A stretch of 64,000 nucleotides of DNA. Origin: Mycolicibacterium neoaurum ATCC 25795 (GTDB lineage: Bacteria > Actinomycetota > Actinomycetes > Mycobacteriales > Mycobacteriaceae). Location of the stretch: NCBI RefSeq assembly GCF_000691525.1, contig NZ_JMDW01000003.1, forward strand, positions 186,001 to 250,000. Direction: 5' to 3'. This document shows, piece by piece, positions 1 through 10,494 of the stretch. The position numbers and the translations under genes are program-made. Below the pieces are notes generated by a model. That model did not search any database. It had not been told where the DNA came from and saw only the letters and a list, made by a program, of their open reading frames with translations. How positions within the stretch are numbered: position 1 is the first letter of the stretch; every line of letters starts with the position of its first letter.

Positions 1-1363
1 CGCCGCGCCGGAACTGGTCGAAGAGCTCCTCGCGCTCCGCGTTCTTGGTCGACCCCTGGATCACCGGCGCACCGAGCTCCTGGCCGAGTTCGTCGAGCTG
101 ATCCAGATAGGCGCCGATCACCAGTGTCGGCTCGTTCTTGTGCTTCTCCAGGATCGACTTCACCACCGCGATCTTGGTGTGCGCCGTCGAGCACAGCTTG
201 TAGCGCTCCTCCGGTTCGGCGGTCGCGTAGATCATCCGCTCGTTATCGGTCATCGTGACCCGGACCTCGATGCACTCGGCCGGTGCGATCCAGCCCTGGG
301 CCTCGATGTCCTTCCACGGCGCGTCGTAGCGCTTCGGACCGATCAGCGAGAACACGTCGCCCTCCCGGCCGTCCTCGCGAATCAGGGTGGCGGTCAGCCC
401 GAGCCTGCGGCGCGATTGCAGATCGGCGGTCATCCGGAACACCGGTGCGGGCAGCAGATGCACCTCGTCGTAGATGATCAGGCCCCAGTCGCGGCTGTCG
501 AAGAGCTCGAGATGCTTGTACTCACCCTTGGTGCGCCGCGTGATCACCTGATAGGTCGCGATGGTGACCGGGCGGATCTCCTTGCGCTCTCCGGAGTACT
601 CGCCGATCTCCTCCTCGGTGAGCGAGGTCCGCGCGATCAGCTCGCGCTTCCACTGCCTGCCCGCCACCGTATTGGTGACGAGGATCAGCGTGGTGGCACC
701 GGCCTTGGCCATGGCGGCCGCGCCGACGAGGGTCTTACCGGCGCCGCACGGCAGCACGACCACCCCGGAGCCACCTGCCCAGAACGATTCGGCCGCGAGC
801 TCCTGGTAGTCGCGCAGCGCCCAGCCGTCCTGGGCGAGGTCGATCCGGTGCGCCTCACCGTCGACGTAACCGGCCAGGTCCTCGGCGGGCCAGCCGATCT
901 TGAGCAGCATCTGCTTGATCCGCCCACGTTCGCTGCCGTGCACGATGACGGTGTCGTCGTCGATGCGCGCCCCGAGCATCGGGGTGATCTTCTTGTTGCG
1001 CAGCACCTCTTCGAGCACCGCGCGATCCAGGCTGACCAGCGTCAGCCCGTGCGCCGGGTGCTTGACCAGCTGCAGGCGCCCGTAGCGCGCCATGGTGTCG
1101 ACGATGTCGACCAGCAGCGGCTGCGGTACCGCGTAGCGGGAGAAGCTGACCAGCGCATCGACGACCTGCTCGGCGTCATGTCCCGCGGCGCGGGCGTTCC
1201 AGAGCGCCAGCGGGGTGATCCGATAGGTGTGGATGTGTTCGGGTGCGCGTTCCAGTTCGGCGAACGGCGCGATCGCGGCGCGCGCGGCGCCGGCGAGTTC
1301 GTGATCGGTTTCGAGCAGGACAGTCTTGTCGGACTGGACGATCAGCGGGCCCTCGGTGCTCAT
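1..1363 (-). CDS. xpb: DNA repair helicase XPB (partial, C-terminus beyond window)
   Basis: Superfamily 2 3'-5' DNA helicase of the XPB/Rad25 family, expected to open damaged DNA in nucleotide excision repair. The first 454 codons are present. I read an N-terminal damage-recognition-like region (about 1-180), Walker A PCGAGKT at 205-211, the DEVH box at 299-302 and LTAT at 323-326. The second RecA domain is cut by the window edge. The ATG start lies 8 nt after the stop of the upstream gene, so the two are very probably one operon. This matches M. tuberculosis Rv0861c in order and sequence. Confidence 0.95.
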   Translation of the reverse strand, partial: MSTEGPLIVQSDKTVLLETDHELAGAARAAIAPFAELERAPEHIHTYRITPLALWNARAAGHDAEQVVDALVSFSRYAVPQPLLVDIVDTMARYGRLQLVKHPAHGLTLVSLDRAVLEEVLRNKKITPMLGARIDDDTVIVHGSERGRIKQMLLKIGWPAEDLAGYVDGEAHRIDLAQDGWALRDYQELAAESFWAGGSGVVVLPCGAGKTLVGAAAMAKAGATTLILVTNTVAGRQWKRELIARTSLTEEEIGEYSGERKEIRPVTIATYQVITRRTKGEYKHLELFDSRDWGLIIYDEVHLLPAPVFRMTADLQSRRRLGLTATLIREDGREGDVFSLIGPKRYDAPWKDIEAQGWIAPAECIEVRVTMTDNERMIYATAEPEERYKLCSTAHTKIAVVKSILEKHKNEPTLVIGAYLDQLDELGQELGAPVIQGSTKNAEREELFDQFRRG

Positions 1364-1371
1364 CCCATCTA

Positions 1372-3645
1372 TTATCCAGAGTCGGCCGACACCACGGATG
1401 TCACGCGGTGGATCGCGAACTCCCGGACCCGTCCGGCGGCGGGGTCGAACGCCGTCAACTGGCCGCCCCGGATGTTGATCGGGGCCACCACCCGCTGGGT
1501 GGCCACCCCCGCCGGGTCGACGTAACCCATCACCACCGTGGTCTGCTCGACCGCCGCCTGTTGCAACAGCGCGATCAGCACCGCAGGATCCAGCCGCTCG
1601 TTGGACCGCGGCGAGGCAGCCACGCTGCGCATCACCGCGACGATCGCGCCGAGGGTCTGGTTCGTCGGCGCCGTCAGCGGCCGGAAGACCCGACGTCGGC
1701 TCAGGGTGGGCACCCGGGCCCCGCGGGCCCGGAGGTCGACCACCGCCCCGGAAGCGTCCTCGGCGGCGGGGACGAAACCGCCGGCACGCAGTGCGGCCAG
1801 CACGTCGCCGATCTGGGCCTGCGACACCGCGACGGTGGGCGCCAGGATGCGCAGCTCCAGCGGTTCGGCCGCCGGAGTGGCCACCGCCTGGGCCAACAGC
1901 GCCGGGTCCTCACAGCGCACGAATGATGCCGCCATCCCGACCCGCAGCTGACCGTGCCGTCGCGCCACATCATCGATGAGGTAGGTCAGACCCTGCGGGA
2001 CGGGGGTTTTCGAGTGCTTCTCGAAAAACGCGTGCAACCCGCCCGCGGTCCGACCGGCATCGAGCGCGCGGCGGATGGACGCCTCGCTGATGCGGTAGAC
2101 CATCGCCGCACCCGCGGACTCGACCGTGGCGACGACGTCGAGTTGCTCGGCGAGCTCGCGCAACAGCGGGCCGGGCACCACCACGGTCAGGTCGGCCTGC
2201 AACAGGAAATGATCCAGCGGCGCAGGCAGCACCTTGTCCATCGCGGCGATGGTGGCATCGGCGGCGTCCTCGGACTGCTGGGCCAGCATTGCCCGCGCCG
2301 GCGTCGCGATGGCGCCGCGGCCCACCAATCCGACCGCATGCGCCTCGCGCAGCAGATCGGTCACCGGGCCGAGTTGCAACCGGGCCGCCCACCGTGGGCG
2401 CTGCCAGATCATGGCCAGTGCCGCCGACTCCGCATCGACCCCGGAGCCGGCGGGCAGGCCGTCCAGCACCGTCAACAGCAGCCGACGATCCAGGGGCGCC
2501 GCCGTCGAATAGAGCGCATCGGACAGCACGCCGTAGGGCTTGCCATCGGGACCTCGCTGACCGACCAGGCTGGGCCGGGCCGGCAGATTCAACCAGGTCC
2601 ACGCGATCAGCTGCCAGCGCGCTGCCGTGGACATCTCGATGAAGCGATCGGCACCGACGGTCGGTGCCCAGTACGGCGAGTTACCCGCGGCGGGCTCCGG
2701 GTCGGGGGTTCCCGGTGCGAGCAGGCCTGCCGCCGCGGACAGCTCCAGGATCAGCGCGAGGCGCTGTTCGTCGATGCCGGTGAGCTTGGTCAGTTTCTTG
2801 ACATCGCGGACGCCGAGGCCGCCGCTGCGCAGCTCCGAAACCGGGGCGTCGGACAGTGTCTGGATCACCAGGTCGATCTCGCGCAGCAGGTCGATTGCGG
2901 CGCCGGCGGCGACCGAATCCACCTCGGCCCGGGTCGTGGTGTGCACCGCGGGATCGGGCGTGCGCAGGCCGGTCGGCCCCGGCAGGTCGCCGCGCAGCAC
3001 CTGGCCCACCATCCGCGGCAGGATCACGGTGTCATCGGTATCGCTGGGTATGCGGTGCAGCAGCCCCTCGGCGAGCAGTCGCTGCGCGGGTCTGTCGGCG
3101 GGCGCCCCTGGGATCGCGTCCCTGGTGCGCCCGACCGGAGAACCCTCGACCAGCCGTGTCAGCAGCTCTCGGCTGGGGTCGTCGAGCCCGTCGATCAGCC
3201 GCCGGATCTCGTCGGCGGTCAGGGTGGGTCCGTCGTGCACGGCCTGCCCCGGATACCAGGGCACGCCCGCGCTCACCTCGGCGACCACCCGCAGGTTCTC
3301 GTCACCCCACACCAGCGCGCGGTCCTGCAGATCCTGGAGGACTCGGTCCACATCCGCCCGGTCGGCGCGGGCGCCGATGAAATCGGCCACCGCGTCCCTG
3401 GGCACCGCGGCGGCATCGGCATGCAGCACCAACAGCGCATCCAGGACGGCCAGGTGCAGGAAGGAAAGTGCGTCCGTGGCAGCCTTCACCGACTGGCGGG
3501 CCTGCGCCCGCGCGGCCAACGCCGCGATCGTGCTCGGCGGCGGCGCGGTGAGGTCGGGCCGCAGCTCGAGCAGCCGTACCAGGCGCTCATCGGGCAGGTC
3601 TGCCAGCCAGACGCCCAGCGGCACGCTCTTGATTCCCCGGGTCAT
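1372..3645 (-). CDS. Helicase-associated conserved protein (Rv0862c type)
   Basis: A 757-residue protein, close to the length of M. tuberculosis Rv0862c (about 756). It is placed directly upstream of the XPB helicase and probably co-transcribed with it. The family carries an XPB/Ssl2-like helicase-associated domain but I see no Walker A or DExH motif, so it is likely a partner or regulator rather than a helicase. The start chosen is the ATG giving MTRGIKSVPLGVWLADLPDE. The reading frame is open further upstream, but that extension runs over the divergent small gene and has atypical composition. Exact function unknown. Confidence 0.88.
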   Translation of the reverse strand: MTRGIKSVPLGVWLADLPDERLVRLLELRPDLTAPPPSTIAALAARAQARQSVKAATDALSFLHLAVLDALLVLHADAAAVPRDAVADFIGARADRADVDRVLQDLQDRALVWGDENLRVVAEVSAGVPWYPGQAVHDGPTLTADEIRRLIDGLDDPSRELLTRLVEGSPVGRTRDAIPGAPADRPAQRLLAEGLLHRIPSDTDDTVILPRMVGQVLRGDLPGPTGLRTPDPAVHTTTRAEVDSVAAGAAIDLLREIDLVIQTLSDAPVSELRSGGLGVRDVKKLTKLTGIDEQRLALILELSAAAGLLAPGTPDPEPAAGNSPYWAPTVGADRFIEMSTAARWQLIAWTWLNLPARPSLVGQRGPDGKPYGVLSDALYSTAAPLDRRLLLTVLDGLPAGSGVDAESAALAMIWQRPRWAARLQLGPVTDLLREAHAVGLVGRGAIATPARAMLAQQSEDAADATIAAMDKVLPAPLDHFLLQADLTVVVPGPLLRELAEQLDVVATVESAGAAMVYRISEASIRRALDAGRTAGGLHAFFEKHSKTPVPQGLTYLIDDVARRHGQLRVGMAASFVRCEDPALLAQAVATPAAEPLELRILAPTVAVSQAQIGDVLAALRAGGFVPAAEDASGAVVDLRARGARVPTLSRRRVFRPLTAPTNQTLGAIVAVMRSVAASPRSNERLDPAVLIALLQQAAVEQTTVVMGYVDPAGVATQRVVAPINIRGGQLTAFDPAAGRVREFAIHRVTSVVSADSG

Positions 3646-3702
3646 TGCTGACCAGCGTAAAGCAGCGTCCCGGTCTCGCCACCGCGCGTAGTACCTGCCA
3701 CA

Positions 3703-3894
3703 ATGTCGGGTGTGGCAGACAAGAAGAACCAATACGTAGACAACGGCTGGCCCGAGGTGGCCGAGGGTGACCACGCGGTCAGCGAGCTCGTCAGCGACCG
3801 CACCGGATCGCTGTCCCCGTTCGGCGACGTCACCTTCCCACTGCCGGCCGAGGAACTGCCGTACGTCCACCCGGTCACCGTCGTCAACAAGTAG
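3703..3894 (+). CDS. Conserved small mycobacterial protein (Rv0863 type)
   Basis: A 63-residue soluble protein with no recognisable catalytic motif. It is acidic in the middle and ends [11 protein letters not shown], a tail I recognise from the mycobacterial orthologue beside moaC. It is divergent from the helicase-associated gene and ends 2 nt before the GTG of moaC, so it probably heads the moaC-mog-moaE operon. A GTG 9 nt downstream of the ATG (giving MADKKNQ) is an equally plausible start. Function unknown. Confidence 0.75.
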   Translation: MSGVADKKNQYVDNGWPEVAEGDHAVSELVSDRTGSLSPFGDVTFPLPAEELPYVHPVTVVNK

Positions 3895-3896
3895 CG

Positions 3897-4364
3897 GTGA
3901 GCGGCCTTTCGCACCTCGACGAGGCCGGCGCGGCGCACATGGTCGACGTGACGGCCAAGTCCGCGACCAAGCGCACGGCCGTCGCTCAGGGGAGCGTGCA
4001 CACCCGGGCCGATGTCATCGAACTGATCGCCACGGGTGGGCTGCCCAAGGGTGATGCGCTCCCCACCGCGCGGGTGGCCGGCATCATGGCGGCCAAACGC
4101 ACCAGCGATCTCATCCCGCTCTGTCATCAACTGGCTCTGACCGGTGTCGACGTCGAATTCGGCATCGGGGCAACGGAAGTGACCATCACCGCGACCGTCC
4201 GCACCACCGACCGCACCGGCGTGGAGATGGAGGCGCTGACGGCGGTCAGCATCGCGGCGCTCACCGTCTACGACATGATCAAGGCCGTCGATCCCGCCGC
4301 CCGCATCGACGACGTGCACGTGCTGCGCAAAGAGGGCGGCAAAACGGGTACCTGGACCCCATGA
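3897..4364 (+). CDS. moaC: Cyclic pyranopterin monophosphate synthase MoaC
   Basis: Converts the 3',8-cyclo-GTP product of MoaA to cyclic pyranopterin monophosphate, an early step of molybdenum cofactor synthesis. The 155 residues carry the family signatures: N-terminal [28 protein letters not shown] in the middle and [19 protein letters not shown] near the end, containing the catalytic lysine region. Starts with GTG; the stop overlaps the ATG of mog by 4 nt (ATGA), indicating translational coupling. It is the second moaC type (Rv0864) by position. Confidence 0.95.
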   Translation: MSGLSHLDEAGAAHMVDVTAKSATKRTAVAQGSVHTRADVIELIATGGLPKGDALPTARVAGIMAAKRTSDLIPLCHQLALTGVDVEFGIGATEVTITATVRTTDRTGVEMEALTAVSIAALTVYDMIKAVDPAARIDDVHVLRKEGGKTGTWTP

Positions 4365-4837
4365 GGACCGCGCGGGTCATCATCGCTTCCACCAGGGCAG
4401 CGGCCGGCATCTACGAAGACCGCACCGGCCCGATCATCACGGCCTGGCTCGGCGCGCGTGGCTTCGCCGCCGGTGACCCGGTGGTGGTGGCCGACGGTGA
4501 CGATGTGGAGACCGCACTGCGGCAGGCGCTGACGGATCAGGTCGCGCTGATCATCACCTCCGGCGGTACCGGCATCTCGCCGACGGACCGGACCGCCGAT
4601 ATCACCGCCGCCGTCGTGGACTATCAGATCCCCGGGCTGGCCGATGCGATTCGACGCTCGGGACTGCCGGCGGTACCGACATCGGTGCTGTCCCGCGGCG
4701 TCTGTGGGGTCAGTGGTTCGACGCTGATCGTGAACCTGCCCGGCTCGTCGGGCGGGGTGAAGGACGGCCTCGGCGTCCTTGGCGATGTGCTGGAGCACGC
4801 GCTGGACCAACTGGCCGGGGGTGACCATGGGCGCTGA
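4361..4837 (+). CDS. mog: Molybdopterin adenylyltransferase Mog/MoaB
   Basis: Adenylates molybdopterin before metal insertion. The 158-residue protein has the MoaB/Mog fold signature: [13 protein letters not shown] around residues 67-79, with the substrate-binding glycines, and the C-terminal [13 protein letters not shown] motif. It overlaps moaC by 4 nt and moaE by about 11 nt, which supports a tightly coupled moaC-mog-moaE operon. Order and length match Rv0865. Confidence 0.93.
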   Translation: MRTARVIIASTRAAAGIYEDRTGPIITAWLGARGFAAGDPVVVADGDDVETALRQALTDQVALIITSGGTGISPTDRTADITAAVVDYQIPGLADAIRRSGLPAVPTSVLSRGVCGVSGSTLIVNLPGSSGGVKDGLGVLGDVLEHALDQLAGGDHGR

Positions 4838-5255
4838 CGTCCTGCGGGTCGGGCTGTCCGAGGAACCGATCTCGCTGACCGACCACGAGGACCTGGTGGC
4901 GCACGCCGCAGCCGGCGCGGTGGTCGGGTTCGCCGGGGTGGTCCGCGACCATGACGGCGGGCGCACGGTCACGCGGCTGGAGTACTCGGCGCACCCGTCG
5001 GCGCTGGAGACCCTCACCGAGGTCGTGCACGAGGTCGCGGCGGGAGCGGAGGGCGTGCGTGCCGTGGCCGTGAGTCACCGCATCGGCAATCTGAGTATCG
5101 GCGATGCCGCCCTCGTGGTCGCGGTGGCCGCCGACCATCGCGGTGCGGCATTCGCGACGTGCGCGCGGATGGTCGACATCGTCAAGGAGCGGTTGCCGGT
5201 CTGGAAGCACCAGCACTTCGGCGACGGCACCGATGAATGGGTCAATTCGGCCTAG
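4827..5255 (+). CDS. moaE: Molybdopterin synthase large subunit MoaE
   Basis: Large subunit of molybdopterin synthase, which transfers sulfur from MoaD thiocarboxylate to precursor Z. The 142 residues include [18 protein letters not shown] near residues 30-47 and the lysine-containing active-site stretch [13 protein letters not shown] near the C-terminus. I chose the ATG giving [10 protein letters not shown]; an upstream in-frame ATG lies deep inside mog and encodes unrelated sequence. Its small-subunit partner moaD lies on the opposite strand beyond rpfA. Confidence 0.94.
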   Translation: MGADVLRVGLSEEPISLTDHEDLVAHAAAGAVVGFAGVVRDHDGGRTVTRLEYSAHPSALETLTEVVHEVAAGAEGVRAVAVSHRIGNLSIGDAALVVAVAADHRGAAFATCARMVDIVKERLPVWKHQHFGDGTDEWVNSA

Positions 5256-5280
5256 GCTCCGCGCGACACCCAGAACCGAA

Positions 5281-5310
5281 GAAGCCCGCAACCTTTCGGA
5301 TGCGGGCTTC
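5281..5310. terminator. Bidirectional hairpin between moaE and rpfA
   Basis: A perfect 10-bp inverted repeat (gaagcccgca / tgcgggcttc) with a 10-nt loop sits between the convergent ends of moaE and rpfA. There is no long T-tract, which is common for mycobacterial intrinsic terminators. The symmetry and the location between two converging stop codons support a shared terminator. Confidence 0.8.
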
Positions 5311-5323
5311 TCGACGTGCTGTG

Positions 5324-6940
<1,617 letters not shown>

Positions 6941-7145
6941 TCAGTCAAGGCGGGCCAACCGATTTGGGTCGAAAGGCTTGGCAAGACGGTAGCCCGTGAA
7001 CCTTGGAGCGTCATCTCCGTCGACTCTCGGCGTTTCCCGTGCTTAAGAACTATGAGAGGACATTAAAGGCGCAGGGAGCTCGGGCGTTTCCGCAGGTTTT
7101 TTCGGGACGCAAACCGCAGGTATACGGCTGTTGGCCCGTACGCTA

Positions 7146-7161
7146 TGTGACGCAAATCACG
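7146..7161. promoter_or_regulatory. CRP/Rv3676-type binding site upstream of rpfA
   Basis: The 16-bp site TGTGA-N6-TCACG differs from the mycobacterial CRP consensus TGTGA-N6-TCACA at one position. It lies about 410 bp before the rpfA start, just beyond the moaD stop. A minus-strand TATACC near 7119-7124 would put the site about 41 bp upstream of a transcription start, an activating geometry; this promoter call is weak. RpfA is a known CRP-regulated gene in M. tuberculosis. Confidence 0.7.
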
Positions 7162-7162
7162 G

Positions 7163-7420
7163 CTATCCGCCGGCGAAAGGGGGTAACACGTCGAGCGTCT
7201 CGGACGTTGAGAGCGGAACGTTTTTATCGCGTACCGCCACCCCATCGACAAGATACGAGCAGCGTGCGAGCACCTTGGCCAACTCGGGGCCGCGCGCGGC
7301 CAGTTCGGCGACGACGGAAAGCACGGTCGTCCCACCCGGTAGTCGCAACGTTTCGGTCTCGGTTCCCGCCGCCGCCCGCGCGGCCGCGAAGTACCTGACC
7401 TCTATCTCTATCTCGCTCAT
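7163..7420 (-). CDS. moaD: Molybdopterin synthase sulfur carrier subunit MoaD
   Basis: Ubiquitin-like sulfur carrier for molybdopterin synthase. The 85-residue protein has the ARYFAAARAAAG-type N-terminal strand and ends in the mandatory double glycine (PPFAGG), the site of adenylation and thiocarboxylation. The ATG giving MSEIEIEVRYF follows the moaA stop by 2 nt, so the two form one operon. Matches Rv0868c. Confidence 0.94.
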   Translation of the reverse strand: MSEIEIEVRYFAAARAAAGTETETLRLPGGTTVLSVVAELAARGPELAKVLARCSYLVDGVAVRDKNVPLSTSETLDVLPPFAGG

Positions 7421-7422
7421 GG

Positions 7423-8478
7423 CTAGCCGCCGATGGCGCTCATCGGTCGTGCGGGCTGGATGAAGTCGGGGTCGTTGATGCCGTGTCCGGCCGCCTTCGC
7501 CCACATCGCCGACCGCCAGGCCGCCTCGATGTCGTCGTCGTCCGCGCCGTCGCGCAGCAGCCGGCGCAGGTCGGTCTCAGTCGTCGCAAACAGACAGTTG
7601 CGGATCTGGCCGTCGGCGGTCAGCCGGGTGCGATCACACGCCCCGCAGAACGACTCCGAGACCGAGGCGATGACGCCGACGGTCCCGTTACCGCCGTCCA
7701 CCCGCCACAACTGCGCCGGTGCCGAGCCCCGCGGGCTGGCGTCGGGCCGCAGGTCGAAGTGTCGGCGCAGGGTGTCCAGGACCGTCTGACCGTCGATGGT
7801 CTTGGCACGCGACCATTCATGGCCGGCGTCCAGTGGCATCTGCTCGATCACCCGGAGTTGGTAGCCGTGGTCCAGGCAGAAGCGCAGCAGCGGCACCACA
7901 TCGTCGAGGCCGGTGCGCGGATCGAGGACCGCGTTGACCTTGACCGGTCCCAGCCCGGCCTCGGCGGCGGCTGCCAGGCCTGCCAATACGTCATCGAGCC
8001 GGTCGCGACGGGTGATCTGGGCGAAATGCTCGGCGTTGACCGTGTCCAGCGAGACGTTCACCCGGTTCAGGCCGGCTTCCTTGAGTCCCTTCGCGCGCCG
8101 CTTGAGGCCGAGGCCGTTGGTGGTCACGGCGATCTCGGGGCGCGGATGCAATGCCGCCGCGGCGGCGATGGTGGCCTCCAGATCGCGGGACACCAGCGGC
8201 TCCCCGCCGGTGAACCGGATGCTGGTGATGCCGAGCCGTGTGACGGCGATACGCAGCAGGCGAGCCAGTTCGTCCGCGCGCAACAGCTGGTCGTCCGGCA
8301 ACCAGTCCAGCCCCTCGGCGGGCATGCAATAGGTGCAGCGCAGATTGCAGCGGTCGGTCAGCGAGACGCGCAGATCCGTGGCGACGCGCCCGAAGGTGTC
8401 GACCAACGGGCCGCTGGTCGGCATGCCCGTGGTGTTGGGCCGGGTCGGCATGGGCAACCCGAGATTGGTCACCGTCAC
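7423..8478 (-). CDS. moaA: GTP 3',8-cyclase MoaA (radical SAM)
   Basis: Radical SAM enzyme that starts molybdenum cofactor synthesis by cyclising GTP. It has the N-terminal cluster motif CNLRCTYC, the GGEP motif (FTGGEPLVSRDLE), the C-terminal cluster cysteines in CGACDRTRLTADGQIRNC, and a terminal GG tail (MSAIGG). The GTG start giving MTVTNLGLP matches the orthologue Rv0869c (351 residues here) and overlaps the stop of the upstream YccF gene by 4 nt (GTGA). Confidence 0.95.
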   Translation of the reverse strand: MTVTNLGLPMPTRPNTTGMPTSGPLVDTFGRVATDLRVSLTDRCNLRCTYCMPAEGLDWLPDDQLLRADELARLLRIAVTRLGITSIRFTGGEPLVSRDLEATIAAAAALHPRPEIAVTTNGLGLKRRAKGLKEAGLNRVNVSLDTVNAEHFAQITRRDRLDDVLAGLAAAAEAGLGPVKVNAVLDPRTGLDDVVPLLRFCLDHGYQLRVIEQMPLDAGHEWSRAKTIDGQTVLDTLRRHFDLRPDASPRGSAPAQLWRVDGGNGTVGVIASVSESFCGACDRTRLTADGQIRNCLFATTETDLRRLLRDGADDDDIEAAWRSAMWAKAAGHGINDPDFIQPARPMSAIGG

Positions 8479-8873
8479 CGCGCGACCCCGGCGAATGGCT
8501 CGTCGGTCGGCACGATCTCCTTGCCCAGCGGCATCAGCGAGACCGGGATCAGCTTGAGCGTCGCGATGGCCAGGGGGATCCCGATGATGGTGATGGCGAA
8601 GGCGATCGCGGAGAGCACGTGACCTATCGCCAGCCAGATCCCGGCCACGATCAACCAGATGATGTTGCCGATGGCCGCGCCCGGACGCACGCCGGGCTTG
8701 TCGACGACCTTGTATCCGAACGGCCACAGGGCATAGACGCCGATGCGGAACGCGGCGAACCCGAACGGGATGGTGACGATCAGGACGAAGCAGATGATTC
8801 CGGCGAGGAAGTAGCCCAGTGCCAGCCAGAGCCCGCCGAAGATCAACCAGATGACGTTCAGGATCAGGCGCAT
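8475..8873 (-). CDS. YccF-domain integral membrane protein
   Basis: A 132-residue protein with two YccF-type repeats (NVIWLIFGGLWLALGYFLAG and NIIWLIVAGIWLAIGHVLS), each giving hydrophobic hairpins, so about four membrane helices. YccF proteins have no established biochemical role. It is translationally coupled to moaA (4-nt overlap) and orthologous by position to Rv0870c. A link with molybdenum cofactor synthesis is only suggested by the operon. Confidence 0.9.
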   Translation of the reverse strand: MRLILNVIWLIFGGLWLALGYFLAGIICFVLIVTIPFGFAAFRIGVYALWPFGYKVVDKPGVRPGAAIGNIIWLIVAGIWLAIGHVLSAIAFAITIIGIPLAIATLKLIPVSLMPLGKEIVPTDEPFAGVAR

Positions 8874-8974
8874 GGTCTCCTCCGGGCTGTCCTCCCAGCC
8901 TACTTGTTAGGATCAAAGCCATTGCGTCCTGCGCAGGCGGGACGCATTAATTGTGTGATCTACCGAGTGAACGG

Positions 8975-9394
8975 GTGACAGCAGTGCCGACCGGCAAGGT
9001 GAAGTGGTACGACTCCGAGAAGGGTTTCGGCTTTCTCTCCCAGGAGGAGGGCGAGGACGTCTACGTGCGCTCCTCGGCGCTGCCCTCGGGTGTCGAGGGG
9101 CTCAAGGCCGGCCAGAAGGTCGAGTTCGGTATTGCCGCCGGCCGCCGCGGCCCGCAGGCACTGCAGGTCAAGCTCATCGATCCGCCGCCGAGCCTGTCTC
9201 GTACGCGCCGCGAGGCTGCCACCGTCGAGCACAAGCACACCCCGGACGAGCTGCACGGCATGATCGGTGACCTGATCACGCTGCTGGAGAGCACCATCCA
9301 GCCGGAGCTGCGCAAGGGTAAGTACCCCGACCGCAAGGTCGCTCGTCGGGTCTCCGAGGTCGTCAAGGCAGTGGCGCGCGAGCTCGACGCCTGA
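8975..9394 (+). CDS. cspB: Cold-shock domain protein CspB
   Basis: Single-strand nucleic-acid-binding cold shock domain with an actinobacterial C-terminal extension. The N-terminal domain shows [17 protein letters not shown] (RNP1) and DVYVRSSAL (RNP2 region). The second half (about 80-139) is a helical extension rich in charged residues that is typical of this 135-140 residue family (Rv0871). The GTG giving [11 protein letters not shown] is preferred over an upstream in-frame ATG, whose extra eight residues are not conserved. Confidence 0.93.
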   Translation: MTAVPTGKVKWYDSEKGFGFLSQEEGEDVYVRSSALPSGVEGLKAGQKVEFGIAAGRRGPQALQVKLIDPPPSLSRTRREAATVEHKHTPDELHGMIGDLITLLESTIQPELRKGKYPDRKVARRVSEVVKAVARELDA

Positions 9395-9398
9395 AACG

Positions 9399-9468
9399 TT
9401 CGCGCCGAGACTGCGGGTTTGGCGTAGATCCGCTGATTTGGCGCGACAAACCGTAGTTCGGGCGCGAA
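9399..9468. repeat. Imperfect long inverted repeat between cspB and the GHR gene
   Basis: The left arm begins TTCGCGCCgagactgcggg and the right arm ends accgtagttcGGGCGCGAA. The arms match imperfectly over roughly 25-28 bp around a ~15-nt centre, with exact TTCGCGCC/GGCGCGAA tips. It starts 4 nt after the cspB stop and could act as a terminator or be an intergenic repeat copy. Confidence 0.5.
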
Positions 9469-9486
9469 ATTGGGAACACTGGAGCC

Positions 9487-10494
9487 ATGAGCTATGTGAA
9501 CCCCGAGGGTGAGTTCAGCCGCGACACCAAGTACATCGACACCCGCATCACCGCCGACGGTGCCGACGGCTATCCCGTCGAGCCGGGCCGCTATCGGCTG
9601 GTGGTGGCGCGGGCGTGCCCGTGGGCCAACCGCGCGATCATCGTGCGCCGGCTGCTGGGTCTGGAGGACGCGTTGTCCATCGGATTCTGCGGACCCACCC
9701 ACGACGAGCGCAGCTGGACCTTCGACCTCGATCCGGACGGGGTCGATCCGGTGCTGGGCATCCACTATCTGCGCGATGCCTACAACAAGCGAATCCCGGA
9801 TTACCCCAAGGGCGTCACGGTGCCCGCCATCGTCGACGTGCCCACCGGAGCGGTCGTCACCAACGACTTCCCGCAGATCACCTTGGACTTCTCCACCGAG
9901 TGGACGCAGTATCACCGCGAGGGTGCGCCCCAGCTCTACCCCGAACCGCTGCGCGATGAGATCGACGAGGTGGCCCAGCGCATCTACACCGAGGTCAACA
10001 ACGGGGTCTACCGCTGCGGGTTCGCCGGATCCCAGGACGCCTACGAGAAGGCCTACGACCGGCTGTTCACCGCACTGGACTGGTTGACCCAAAGGCTCTC
10101 CGCGCAAAGATATCTCGTCGGCGACACCATCACCGAGGCCGATGTCCGGCTGTTCACCACCCTGGCTCGCTTCGATCCGGTCTACCACGGACACTTCAAG
10201 TGCAACCGGTCCAAGCTCTCCGAGATGCCGGTGCTGTGGGCCTATGCGCGGGATCTGTTCCAGACTCCGGGCTTCGGCGATACGACCGATTTCGTGCAGA
10301 TCAAGCAGCACTACTACATCGTGCACACCGACATCAACCCGACCCGGGTCGTCCCGAAGGGGCCGGAGCTGGCCGGCTGGCTGACCCCACACGGCCGGGA
10401 AGCCCTGGGCGGCAGGCCATTCGGTGATGGCACACCGCCCGGGCCCACGCGCGAGGGCGAGCGGGTACCGGCCGGGCACACGGCCGGTCAGTGA
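9487..10494 (+). CDS. Glutathionyl-hydroquinone reductase-like glutathione S-transferase family protein
   Basis: Xi-class/GHR-type thioredoxin-fold protein. The 335 residues show the signature RACPWANR (residues ~38-45; CPWA[HN]R is the GHR active-site motif with nucleophilic cysteine). A C-terminal all-alpha domain contains YLVGDTITEADVRLFTTLARFDPVYHGHFKCN, typical of GHRs. In glutathione users these reduce glutathionyl-hydroquinones. Mycobacteria use mycothiol, so the physiological thiol is probably different. The last ~40 residues are low-complexity, and the stop overlaps the convergent gene by 7 nt. Confidence 0.85.
   Translation: MSYVNPEGEFSRDTKYIDTRITADGADGYPVEPGRYRLVVARACPWANRAIIVRRLLGLEDALSIGFCGPTHDERSWTFDLDPDGVDPVLGIHYLRDAYNKRIPDYPKGVTVPAIVDVPTGAVVTNDFPQITLDFSTEWTQYHREGAPQLYPEPLRDEIDEVAQRIYTEVNNGVYRCGFAGSQDAYEKAYDRLFTALDWLTQRLSAQRYLVGDTITEADVRLFTTLARFDPVYHGHFKCNRSKLSEMPVLWAYARDLFQTPGFGDTTDFVQIKQHYYIVHTDINPTRVVPKGPELAGWLTPHGREALGGRPFGDGTPPGPTREGERVPAGHTAGQ

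Noticed and set aside
140-1525. 461-codon plus-strand frame at the left edge
   Set aside because: It is the reverse of the XPB helicase, whose Walker A, DEVH and LTAT motifs read on the minus strand.
3646-3870. Upstream extension of the helicase-associated protein
   Set aside because: Extra residues overlap the divergent small gene, are not typical of the family, and the shorter form matches the known length.
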